A stretch of 64,000 nt of DNA from Nocardia neocaledoniensis. Lineage in GTDB: Bacteria; Actinomycetota; Actinomycetes; Mycobacteriales; Mycobacteriaceae. The notes below the pieces were generated by a model. That model was not told where the DNA came from, made no database searches, and worked only from the letters and a program-made list of their open reading frames with translations. The stretch is taken from positions 1-64,000 of the forward strand of contig NZ_QGTL01000007.1 in NCBI RefSeq assembly GCF_003182135.1, read 5' to 3'. Positions 1 through 5,991 of the stretch are shown here, piece by piece; within the stretch, counting starts at the first letter, position 1, and every line of letters starts with the position of its first letter. The position numbers and the translations under genes are program-made.

Positions 1-128
1 CGCTCGTAGAGGTCGATGCTCACGTCGGCATCGGACTTCATCAACGCGTCGGCGGCGTAGATACCGGCCGGTCCTGCGCCCACGATCGCAATGCGGAGCG
101 GGCGGGTCGCTGCACTCTGTTCGGTCAT
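1..128 (-). CDS. Ferredoxin-NADP reductase, adrenodoxin-reductase type (5' part only)
   Basis: Only the first 42 residues lie in the window; the gene runs off the left edge. After a short polar leader the protein shows a beta strand followed by the dinucleotide-binding loop GAGPAGIYAAD (residues about 17-27) and then an acidic strand end (SIDLYER). This is the FAD-binding start of the adrenodoxin/ferredoxin-NADP reductase family (FprA/FprB type), which passes electrons from NADPH to ferredoxins that feed cytochromes P450. The ATG at 126-128 is the only plausible start. It is divergent from the gene at 318, and a candidate iron box lies between them. The family call is firm for an FAD-dependent pyridine nucleotide reductase; the exact subfamily cannot be settled from this fragment. 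Confidence 0.75.
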   Translation of the reverse strand, partial: MTEQSAATRPLRIAIVGAGPAGIYAADALMKSDADVSIDLYE

Positions 129-172
129 TTTCTACGCGCACCCTTTGGTCGATAACGTTTGACGGCGTCAAC

Positions 173-191
173 TCAGCCTAGGCTAACTTGA
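173..191. promoter_or_regulatory. Candidate IdeR/DtxR iron box
   Basis: TCAGCCTAGGCTAACTTGA matches the published 19-bp IdeR/DtxR consensus (TTAGGTTAGGCTAACCTAA) at 14 of 19 positions by my count, and its core AGCCTAGGCT is a perfect palindrome. It lies in the divergent intergenic region between the ferredoxin reductase and the gene at 318. If real, it would link one or both genes to iron status. The match is moderate, and this is inference. Confidence 0.35.
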
Positions 192-317
192 CGATCCGGC
201 TGTCGGCAGCTGCCTTCTCCCCGGCAGCGAGCCACACTTCTGGCGATTCTATCTGCGGTGTCGTGGCCGTCCGGCGTGCGGTGTGGTCGCCGGCGCCGGG
301 TCTGTCAGGATTACAGC

Positions 318-776
318 ATGAACGAGGAGCAAAAAGGGTCGGACGACCAGCCCATCGTGGTGGATCAGACCGACAAGCGTTCCATCGTCCCGTTCGTCGC
401 GGCCGCCGTGATCGCGGTCCTCGTGCTCATCGGCATCGTGCTCGGCGGGCTGCTCTCGCCCGCTGAGAAAAATGTCACAGAGGCCGATCGGCTCACGGCC
501 GCCGTCTCCAACTATATCGACGCGCGCTCGCGCAGTGAGCTGCGTCCGCCGCCCGGTGTCGCCTGCCCTGGCTTCGACGAGGTGGCATCCGGCCTGTCCG
601 AGCGGCTCGGCGGCCCGAAATCGGAAGTGACGGTCGACAAGAAGGGTTTCGACAAGGCGACCGTCAACGGCGACCGCGCCAAGATCGACGCCACCGTCCT
701 GATCGGTGACAAGTCCTCGACCAGCACCTGGAACCTGACCCGCGTCGACGGTGCCTGGCTGGTCTGCACGCCCTGA
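318..776 (+). CDS. Membrane-anchored hypothetical protein
   Basis: A 152-residue protein of no recognised family. An acidic, polar N-terminus of about 22 residues is followed by one strong transmembrane segment (about residues 24-46, AAAVIAVLVLIGIVLGG core) and an extracytoplasmic domain of about 100 residues. That domain has a conserved-looking cysteine pair (one in GVACPGF, one in WLVCTP near the C-terminus), which could form a disulfide. The pattern of short beta strands ending in a Trp-Leu-Val-Cys strand recalls the NTF2-like or lipoprotein-like secreted domains common in Nocardia and mycobacteria, but I cannot name one. The ATG at 318 was chosen over an upstream in-frame GTG at 258 because the N-terminus then makes a normal type II membrane anchor. 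It lies upstream of the SAM-IV riboswitch and is probably a separate transcription unit. Confidence 0.7.
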   Translation: MNEEQKGSDDQPIVVDQTDKRSIVPFVAAAVIAVLVLIGIVLGGLLSPAEKNVTEADRLTAAVSNYIDARSRSELRPPPGVACPGFDEVASGLSERLGGPKSEVTVDKKGFDKATVNGDRAKIDATVLIGDKSSTSTWNLTRVDGAWLVCTP

Positions 777-780
777 CCGT

Positions 781-810
781 TTGACACGGTGACCTGTGCC
801 GGGGCAATCT
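781..810 (+). promoter_or_regulatory. Predicted promoter of the riboswitch-rhodanese-metZ unit
   Basis: A perfect TTGACA (-35) at 781-786 is followed after 18 bp by CAATCT (805-810) as a weak -10. The expected transcription start near 817-820 would place the riboswitch at the very 5' end of the mRNA, which is what such elements need. Confidence 0.5.
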
Positions 811-820
811 CAGACCGCAA

Positions 821-938
821 GGTCATGAGTGCCAGCGCCAAGCCCCGGCTCGCTGGTCGGCAACCCTCCTCCGCGGTGGGGTGCTCCGGGTGACGACCTG
901 GCCGTGTGCTGGACAACCGCCACGGCAAGAGCGGATTC
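821..938 (+). ncRNA. SAM-IV riboswitch (S-adenosylmethionine sensing leader)
   Basis: The leader closely follows the actinobacterial SAM-IV riboswitch as known from mycobacteria. It has the P1 strand GGTCATGAG, the conserved CCAGCGCCAAGCCCCGGCT block, the GGCAACCCTCC core, a P3-like CCGCGGTGGGGTG element, the closing strand near 891-898, and the 3' pseudoknot segment GGCAAGAGCGG (924-934) that is characteristic of class IV. One P1 position is an A/C mismatch compared with the A-U pair I remember in the M. tuberculosis element. It ends just upstream of the Shine-Dalgarno of the rhodanese gene (AGGAGG at 943-948). High SAM is therefore expected to lower expression of the downstream methionine-synthesis genes, probably by hiding the ribosome site. 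The identification rests on recalled consensus, not on a covariance-model search. Confidence 0.9.
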
Positions 939-954
939 ACGCAGGAGGTTCGAC

Positions 955-1371
955 ATGACTTACGCCGGCGACATCACCCCTGAGAAGGCGTGGGAGATCC
1001 TGACCGAGCATCCCGACGCGGTGCTCGTCGACGTGCGCACCGAAGGCGAGTGGGCGCAGATCGGCATCCCCGACACCAGCTCCATCGGGCGCCCGGCCCA
1101 CTTCATCGAGTGGGTCGACGGCACCGGCACCCGCAATCCCGAGTTCGCGGCCCAACTCGCGCAGGCGCTGGGCGACCGGCCTGCCGACGCGCCCGTGGTG
1201 TTCCTGTGTCGCTCGGGTCAGCGCTCCATCGGCGCGGCGACCGTGGCGACGGCGGCGGGCTTCACCCCGTCCTACAACGTGCTGGACGGTTTCGAGGGCG
1301 GCCCCGACGCGTTCGGGCAGCGCGGCAGCGTCGGCTGGCGCGCGGTCGGCCTGCCGTGGCGTCAGGCATAA
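955..1371 (+). CDS. Rhodanese-like sulfurtransferase, Rv0390-type
   Basis: A single-domain rhodanese of 138 residues. The N-terminal strand/helix carries the CH2A-like VLVDVRTEGEW motif (about residues 22-33). The active-site loop is VVFLCRSGQRS (about 82-92), with the catalytic cysteine followed by a six-residue loop that would hold the persulfide. The family moves sulfane sulfur between donors and acceptors. The gene is the first of a two-gene operon with metZ (11-bp gap), the same order as Rv0390-Rv0391 in M. tuberculosis, and shares the SAM-IV riboswitch. That suggests it handles sulfur in methionine or homocysteine synthesis. The start at 955 has a good AGGAGG six bases upstream; a longer in-frame start at 829 would lie inside the riboswitch and is rejected. 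Confidence 0.9.
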   Translation: MTYAGDITPEKAWEILTEHPDAVLVDVRTEGEWAQIGIPDTSSIGRPAHFIEWVDGTGTRNPEFAAQLAQALGDRPADAPVVFLCRSGQRSIGAATVATAAGFTPSYNVLDGFEGGPDAFGQRGSVGWRAVGLPWRQA

Positions 1372-1381
1372 GGAGAAACGC

Positions 1382-2590
1382 ATGATCACCGGTGGTTCGT
1401 TCGACAAGCCACTGCCCGAGGGCGTCGGCCCCGCCACGCTCGGTGTTCGCGGCGGCCTGCGCCGCTCCGGTTTCGAGGAGACCTCCGAGGCGCTGTACCT
1501 GACCTCGGGTTTCGTCTACGAGAGCGCCGAGGCGGCCGAAGCCTCCTTCACCGGCGAGGTCGAGCACTTCGTCTACTCCCGCTACGGCAACCCGACGGTG
1601 GCCATGTTCGAGGAGCGCATCCGCCTGCTCGACGGCGCCGAAGCCGCGTTCGCGACCGCCTCCGGCATGTCCGCGGTGTTCACGGCCCTGGGCGCGCTGC
1701 TGAAGGCGGGCGACCGGCTGGTGGCCGCGCGCAGCCTGTTCGGCTCCTGCTTCGTGGTGTGCAACGAGATCCTGCCGCGCTGGGGCGTCGAGACCGTCTT
1801 CGTCGACGGCGACGACCTCGAGCAGTGGGAGCAGGCGCTCTCGGTGCCCACCCAGGCCGTGTTCTTCGAGACCCCGGCCAACCCGATGCAGACCCTGGTC
1901 GACGTCCGCAAGGTCACCGAGCTGGCCCACGCCGCGGGCGCGAAGGTGGTGCTGGACAACGTCTTCGCCACCCCGCTGCTGCAGCGCGGGTTCGAACTCG
2001 GCGCCGACGTGGTCGTCTACTCCGGCACCAAGCACATCGACGGCCAGGGCCGCGTGCTCGGCGGCGCGATCCTCGGCGCCCAGGACTACATCGACGGCCC
2101 GGTCAAGAACCTGATGCGCCACACCGGCCCCGCGCTGAGCCCGTTCAACGCGTGGACCCTGCTCAAGGGTCTCGAGACGATGCCGCTGCGCGTGCGTCAG
2201 TCCACCGAGTCGGCGCTGAAGGTCGCCCAGTTCCTGGAGACCAACAAGTCGGTGAACTGGGTGAAATACCCCTTCCTGGAATCACATCCGCAGTACGACC
2301 TGGCGACCTCGCAGATGTCGGGCGGCGGTACGGTGGTCACGTTCGAGCTCGCGGGCGAGGACGGCAAGAAGCGCGCGTTCGAGGTGCTGAACCGCCTGCG
2401 CATCATCGACATCTCCAACAACCTCGGCGATGCCAAGACGCTGATCACCCACCCCGCCACCACCACGCACCGCGCGATGGGCCCCGAGGGCCGCGCCACC
2501 ATCGGCCTGTCCGACGGCGTCGTCCGCATCTCGGTCGGCCTCGAGGACCTCGAAGACCTCCTCGGCGACCTCGACCACGCACTGAGCTAG
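1382..2590 (+). CDS. metZ: O-succinylhomoserine sulfhydrylase
   Basis: A 402-residue PLP-dependent enzyme of the Cys/Met metabolism (gamma-synthase) family, the usual length for MetZ. It makes homocysteine directly from O-succinylhomoserine and sulfide in methionine biosynthesis. Visible features are the phosphate-binding SRYGNPT segment (residues about 66-72), the cofactor-stacking region ATASGMSAVFTAL (about 91-103), VVLDNVFATP (about 189-198) and the Schiff-base lysine in YSGTKHIDGQG at Lys217. The gene lies directly behind the rhodanese with AAGGAG before the ATG. Neighbour order, riboswitch control and close similarity of the motif set to Rv0391 make this a secure call. Confidence 0.96.
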   Translation: MITGGSFDKPLPEGVGPATLGVRGGLRRSGFEETSEALYLTSGFVYESAEAAEASFTGEVEHFVYSRYGNPTVAMFEERIRLLDGAEAAFATASGMSAVFTALGALLKAGDRLVAARSLFGSCFVVCNEILPRWGVETVFVDGDDLEQWEQALSVPTQAVFFETPANPMQTLVDVRKVTELAHAAGAKVVLDNVFATPLLQRGFELGADVVVYSGTKHIDGQGRVLGGAILGAQDYIDGPVKNLMRHTGPALSPFNAWTLLKGLETMPLRVRQSTESALKVAQFLETNKSVNWVKYPFLESHPQYDLATSQMSGGGTVVTFELAGEDGKKRAFEVLNRLRIIDISNNLGDAKTLITHPATTTHRAMGPEGRATIGLSDGVVRISVGLEDLEDLLGDLDHALS

Positions 2591-2597
2591 GAAACGG

Positions 2598-2717
2598 ATG
2601 GCCCGCCGCGTCAGCCTGTCCAAATCAGGTGGGCCGTCTGTCCTCACCCGAATCCTGCGCTGGATCTTCCGCCTGATCGCGAACTTCTTCGAATGGCTCC
2701 TCGGCCTGCTGTTCTGA
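2598..2717 (+). CDS. 39-residue hydrophobic microprotein downstream of metZ
   Basis: A short reading frame begins 7 bp after the metZ stop, with AGGAAA just upstream of the ATG. The product is a basic N-terminus (MARRVSLSKSGGPS) followed by an amphipathic or membrane-embedding helix of about 24 residues rich in Leu, Ile, Phe and Trp (RILRWIFRLIANFFEWLLGL core). It keeps the strand and spacing of an operon member, so it may be co-transcribed with metZ. I do not recognise a family. Its tidy physical design (cationic head, membrane helix, no internal stop) argues for a real gene, but its size makes chance possible. Confidence 0.5.
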   Translation: MARRVSLSKSGGPSVLTRILRWIFRLIANFFEWLLGLLF

Positions 2718-2800
2718 ACCACCGGATTCGGCAGGCGTTGTCGAACCGGCGGGGCTGATTTCTGGCGGTGAAAGTGGCTGGTGGCCACTAGAATCGGTGG

Positions 2801-3325
2801 ATGAGTACCGGGGGAGTGCCGCGTTCGGCGACCAATTTCTATCCGTCTGTTTCACGCATGGTGGGGCTGCTGGCGATCTCGCTGGTGTTCGCCGCCGCCG
2901 GCATCTGGATGATGGCGCGCGGCACACCGGTGATGGTGGTCGCCGGTGCCGCGGGCGCGCTGTTCGGCCTGCTCGGCGCGGTGGCCACCGGTCTCCGGTT
3001 GATTCTGCGTCGACCGGAACTGACCGTCACCGACATCGGCGTGACCCATCGCCAGGGCGGCTACCTCGCGTGGTCGGACGTGACCCACGCGCGCATCGCC
3101 GTCCAGCACACCTCGGGCACCGAGGTCCGCTACGTCCAGCTGGGACTGCGAGACCCGGAAACCTTCTACGCCCAGAGTTCCTGGTGGACCCGCCAATTGG
3201 CGAAAGTCAACGCCCGCCTCGGCTACGGCGGCCTCAACCTCCCCGAATCCACCCTCGGCGCCCCCGCCGAACAAATCCTCGAAGCCCTCCGCCACCACCA
3301 CCCCGACCTGCCCGTGCAGTCCTAG
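2801..3325 (+). CDS. Two-helix membrane protein with PH-like C-terminal domain
   Basis: 174 residues. After a short N-terminus there are two closely spaced transmembrane helices (about residues 19-38 and 42-63). A cytoplasmic domain of about 110 residues follows, with the strand pattern LTVTDIGVTH ... YLAWSDVTHARI ... VRYVQLGLRDPETF. An alternating-strand start with a Trp-x-Asp-Val turn after a transmembrane hairpin is typical of the bacterial PH-like / STM3941-type membrane proteins, whose role is unknown. The gene ends in the tetranucleotide CTAG, which also provides the stop of the convergent vapC. It is not part of a visible operon. Confidence 0.7.
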   Translation: MSTGGVPRSATNFYPSVSRMVGLLAISLVFAAAGIWMMARGTPVMVVAGAAGALFGLLGAVATGLRLILRRPELTVTDIGVTHRQGGYLAWSDVTHARIAVQHTSGTEVRYVQLGLRDPETFYAQSSWWTRQLAKVNARLGYGGLNLPESTLGAPAEQILEALRHHHPDLPVQS

Positions 3326-3723
3326 CCGACAGGGTCGAACACCGCGAAGCCGAGCTGTTCGGCCACCGTGGCCACGTTCTTGTCATGGGTCACGATGGTG
3401 AGGTCTTCCAGACCGCTACGTAGCGCCGAAGCCAAATGGATGGCATCCAGCGTCCGGATGTGCGAAATGATGGCCTCGGCCTCGTTGAGGACGGCGTGGT
3501 CGATCGGGATGATATCGATGTAGTCGATGATCCGATCCCGCTCGAGAACCGGCAGTCCCTCGCGGCGTAGCACCCTGGTCATCTCGGTACGCAGCAACCG
3601 GGAGGAGATGACCCGGCTGCCCTCACCGCCCGCGGCATCATCGAACCACTCGGCGGCCTGGGGCGAGTGACCGAGAATGATCCGGATCGCCACCGACGTG
3701 TCGAGGTAGAACGACCTCACCAC
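3322..3723 (-). CDS. vapC: VapC-type PIN-domain ribonuclease toxin
   Basis: A 133-residue PIN domain. The first metal-binding Asp is in FYLDTSVAIR (residues about 6-14). A middle acidic residue lies in LLRTEMTRVLRR, and the third site is in TLDAIHLASA (about 92-101), with a final acidic/His motif IVTHDKN (about 113-119). PIN toxins cleave RNA, often tRNA or rRNA, with Mg2+ held by these acidic side chains. The gene overlaps its antitoxin gene by 7 bp in the classical antitoxin-first order. The family call is firm; the RNA target cannot be read from the sequence. Confidence 0.92.
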   Translation of the reverse strand: MVRSFYLDTSVAIRIILGHSPQAAEWFDDAAGGEGSRVISSRLLRTEMTRVLRREGLPVLERDRIIDYIDIIPIDHAVLNEAEAIISHIRTLDAIHLASALRSGLEDLTIVTHDKNVATVAEQLGFAVFDPVG

Positions 3724-3968
3724 TCGCCCTTCTCCGACTCCAGCAAGTCGTCGATAGAAGCGGCCGTCCGGAGCTCATGACGGCGAATCGCCCTGGTACC
3801 GGGCCGCCCGGACGCCTTGCGCGGAATGATCTGTGTCGATGACACGGCGGGCACGATGTATCCCACCCGGTGGTTGTGCCGCGTCAACTCGTAGACCTCG
3901 CCCGACTCCACGTCGGCAACCATGGCGGACGGGTTCTGACGCAGCTCACCGACACTGATGGACTTCAT
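3717..3968 (-). CDS. vapB: Phd/YefM-type antitoxin partner of VapC
   Basis: An 83-residue antitoxin. The N-terminal Phd/YefM DNA-binding fold is visible as KSISVGELRQNPSAMVADVESGE (strand, helix, helix; key residues Glu8, Leu9, Arg10, Asn12) followed by VYELTRHNHRVGYIVPA. The C-terminal part is basic then acidic (SIDDLLESEKGEW) and would wrap the toxin's active site. It is read first and overlaps vapC. The predicted promoter puts the transcript start at or next to the ATG, so this mRNA may lack a leader. Confidence 0.9.
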   Translation of the reverse strand: MKSISVGELRQNPSAMVADVESGEVYELTRHNHRVGYIVPAVSSTQIIPRKASGRPGTRAIRRHELRTAASIDDLLESEKGEW

Positions 3969-3975
3969 ATCCGCC

Positions 3976-4006
3976 AGTATAGGTCTGAATTATCTACCAA
4001 TGTCTA
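3976..4006 (-). promoter_or_regulatory. Predicted vapBC promoter (leaderless geometry)
   Basis: Read on the minus strand, TAGACA (4006-4001) and TATACT (3981-3976) are separated by 19 bp. The -10 ends 7 bases before the A of the vapB ATG (3968), so transcription would begin at the start codon. No Shine-Dalgarno is needed or present. Confidence 0.5.
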
Positions 4007-4148
4007 CAGGCGAGCATCCGGGAGGGCTGGCGTCGCGTGGGCTGGCGCACTTCGGCTACTCTGAAGCGGTTCTTCGGCGCCGCTGCGGCTGCGCATGCAG
4101 CTGCCCGGCTACGACCAGGGGATTCAACCGTGCAGAGGGGGCACGTCG

Positions 4149-4445
4149 GTGTTAGAAGCCGATACTCAACAAATCATCGAAGTGGCGAACAAGCTCGACG
4201 GCGTCGGAAATCAAGTGGATGCTCTGGACATCAGATCGACTGCCAGTCCGGCGCTCCCAGGCACTGATATAGCGGTTCTCTGTGCAGAACTAGCCGAAAA
4301 GACTGAAGGGGCGTATCTGCGAGTCGCCGAGAGAATGAAATCCGTTGCGTCGAATATGCGTACGTGTGCCGCGCAGATTTCTATGACGGACTCGGAATTC
4401 GCGGGCAAAATGAATGAAATGGACTACACGGCGGCCCGATCTTGA
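4149..4445 (+). CDS. Small ESX/EspC-like helical protein, first gene of an ESX-type cassette
   Basis: 98 residues, mostly alpha-helical, without cysteines in a metal pattern and without a signal peptide. It has the size and heptad-like spacing of EspC/WXG100-type proteins: EADTQQIIEVANKLDGVGNQ, then a long helix (VLCAELAEKTEGAYLRVAER), then MRTCAAQISMTDSEFAGKM. A true WxG turn and a canonical YxxxD/E export signal are not present, so membership rests on fold-like features and context. The GTG at 4149 is preferred over an ATG at 4095 because AGAGGGGG lies about 8 bases upstream. The stop overlaps the next start. Base composition from here to about 5560 is visibly richer in A/T than the flanks, suggesting transfer. 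Confidence 0.6.
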   Translation: MLEADTQQIIEVANKLDGVGNQVDALDIRSTASPALPGTDIAVLCAELAEKTEGAYLRVAERMKSVASNMRTCAAQISMTDSEFAGKMNEMDYTAARS

Positions 4446-4963
4446 CTAAGCAGATAAAGCCGAAGAAGTCCGAACTGGATCGGTGGGACCTCGATGGTCT
4501 GCAGGCCTGGGTGAACAAACTCAAGTCCGTGAACGATGGTTTCCTGGAAAGTATAACCTCCTCGCGGAATTACTTCGGCGAAGTGGCTTCAAGTTGGCAA
4601 GGTGTGGCCTACAACGCGGCTTACGAAAGGGTTGACGAGGATTTCGAGCAGTCGCGGCGCATCTTCTATGAAATTGAAGACGTCCCGACTGCTGCACAGT
4701 CTTCGGTAACGAATCTCTGGTTGCTTCGCCGTGCGGCGCTGGATAAATATTCGGATGCAACGCTGGCGGGATATGCTGTATCCGATGACTGGATTGTCAG
4801 CGGCAGCGACAAAGGTTCAGTATCGAGATCGGATTGCCAGGCGGCCCTGAATATCGCATTGGATTCGCTATCGATCGAGATATTGAACATGCAGGGTATC
4901 CTCACGTCCAATGCTCTGACCTACTGGCGCGTTACAACGTTACAGTCGACCCCGACGGAATGA
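4442..4963 (+). CDS. WXG100-like protein, second gene of the ESX-type cassette
   Basis: 173 residues, helical, no signal peptide. Residues about 15-80 form a helical hairpin with the turn motif SSWQGVAYNAAYERV (Trp52-Gln-Gly54), as in the WXG100 superfamily exported by type VII secretion. The remaining 90 residues are helical with no recognised domain. The start is a TTG overlapping the previous TGA, and its own TGA overlaps the ATG of the next gene, so the three genes are translationally coupled. A WXG protein next to a candidate hydrolase and a lipoprotein suggests it is the export chaperone or partner for the effector encoded next. That role is inferred from context. Confidence 0.65.
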   Translation: MTKQIKPKKSELDRWDLDGLQAWVNKLKSVNDGFLESITSSRNYFGEVASSWQGVAYNAAYERVDEDFEQSRRIFYEIEDVPTAAQSSVTNLWLLRRAALDKYSDATLAGYAVSDDWIVSGSDKGSVSRSDCQAALNIALDSLSIEILNMQGILTSNALTYWRVTTLQSTPTE

Positions 4964-5559
4964 CGACATGGCCGAAGCCACCGTTGAGCTGGGTGTTCGG
5001 TGCAATGCCGATGACAACCGGCGAAAGTAGGTTGCTGACGGATATTGGACTGGATGGAGCCCGGGATGCATACGGCGTGTACAAGACCGCGGTCCATGAG
5101 TCCGAGAACGTTTTTGAGGGTCAAGGAATAACTGACGGTCATTCGGACGCGTTTCGCCATGCATACTGGAACGCCATGCTGGCGAACAGATTCGGTCCAG
5201 AATTTGCTGAGGAGTACGCGACGGCCCACGAGAGAACTGGTACCAACACTGCGACGGCCGAAGCGATGGACCTGCATAACAACGAGGTCGGCAGGCGTAT
5301 CGCTTCAGAACATCCAGATGCTGGCCCAGAGGAATTGGCTGCACGTATCAAGGATGCCGTGCAGGACGGCCAGATGGTCGTAGTCGATTCGAGCGGCCGA
5401 CTTGTCCCGAGCGACACGGTGGCTCTCGGTCAAACCGGCCGCGCAACAGATCTTCCCGCTACCGGCGGCACCAACCCGGTCGATCATGGCATCGACTTCA
5501 AACCTGGTGGCTACAATCCCGGAAGCGACGGTGAGAACTATGGTACGAGTGATAACTAG
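4960..5559 (+). CDS. Putative ESX-exported effector, DUF6973-like domain
   Basis: 199 residues. The core (about residues 55-115) has an ordered set of polar residues that looks catalytic or metal-binding: His61-x-Asp63-Ala-Phe-Arg-His67-Ala-Tyr-Trp, then Ala-His90-Glu91, then Met-Asp-Leu-His106-Asn107-Asn108-x-Val-Gly. I recognise this as the DUF6973 type of domain, seen at the C-terminus of exported polymorphic-toxin-like proteins; its reaction is not known to me. The tail after residue 160 is Gly/Pro/Asn-rich and probably disordered. The ATG at 4960 overlaps the preceding stop (ATGA); an upstream in-frame ATG at 4834 would overlap the WXG gene by 130 bp and is unlikely. Antibacterial or other toxin activity is a hypothesis based on neighbours. 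Confidence 0.65.
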   Translation: MTTWPKPPLSWVFGAMPMTTGESRLLTDIGLDGARDAYGVYKTAVHESENVFEGQGITDGHSDAFRHAYWNAMLANRFGPEFAEEYATAHERTGTNTATAEAMDLHNNEVGRRIASEHPDAGPEELAARIKDAVQDGQMVVVDSSGRLVPSDTVALGQTGRATDLPATGGTNPVDHGIDFKPGGYNPGSDGENYGTSDN

Positions 5560-5965
5560 AGGAGCCCATATTCTTTTTGCGCTGATATTGGGTCTGATCG
5601 TGACGGGATGTGGGGTCTTGGGAGATCATCTGCAAGAGGACAAGTTTCTCTCCGGGCAGCTGGCCGACCTTCGGCAGCGCGGAGGCGCGTTGCGGCTCGC
5701 GGATATCACCGAGCCGGGGTGGGACAAGGTATACGTATCGCATCACCCGGTCAGCCGCGATTACGTGGAGAAGATGGTCGGTGCAGAGGTGGAAATGGAA
5801 GATGCATTTCTGGGGACCGGGAACGTCCTTGTCTTCCTCGAGGGTGGCATCGTGCGCGAGGCGAGCTATATCAGTCCGGATCTGCTGCCGCCCGGCACGT
5901 ACAGCAACAATGTTCGGATTGTGGCACCTGGCTTCCCCGCCCTGCTCCAAGCGAATGACGGCTAG
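5540..5965 (+). CDS. Putative lipoprotein, candidate immunity partner
   Basis: 141 residues. The N-terminus is basic (MVRVITRG) and followed by a hydrophobic stretch ending in a lipobox, GLIVTGCG, with the cysteine near residue 24. The mature part (about 118 residues) is small, soluble and unlike any family I know. The gene overlaps the end of the DUF6973-like gene by 20 bp and closes the four-gene cassette. A lipoprotein on the outer face of the membrane, coupled to a candidate exported hydrolase, is the layout expected of an immunity protein acting in the cell envelope. A start at GTG 5549 is also possible and would not change the mature form. Confidence 0.65.
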   Translation: MVRVITRGAHILFALILGLIVTGCGVLGDHLQEDKFLSGQLADLRQRGGALRLADITEPGWDKVYVSHHPVSRDYVEKMVGAEVEMEDAFLGTGNVLVFLEGGIVREASYISPDLLPPGTYSNNVRIVAPGFPALLQANDG

Positions 5966-5991
5966 GGGCAGGGCGGCGAGGCGGTAGTGGA

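Noticed and set aside
829..954. Longer N-terminus for the rhodanese
   Set aside because: It would be translated from the SAM-IV riboswitch, has no ribosome site, and the family start with AGGAGG is at 955.
4834..4959. In-frame ATG upstream of the DUF6973-like gene
   Set aside because: It overlaps the WXG-like gene by about 130 bp, and the ATGA overlap at 4960 is the usual coupled arrangement.
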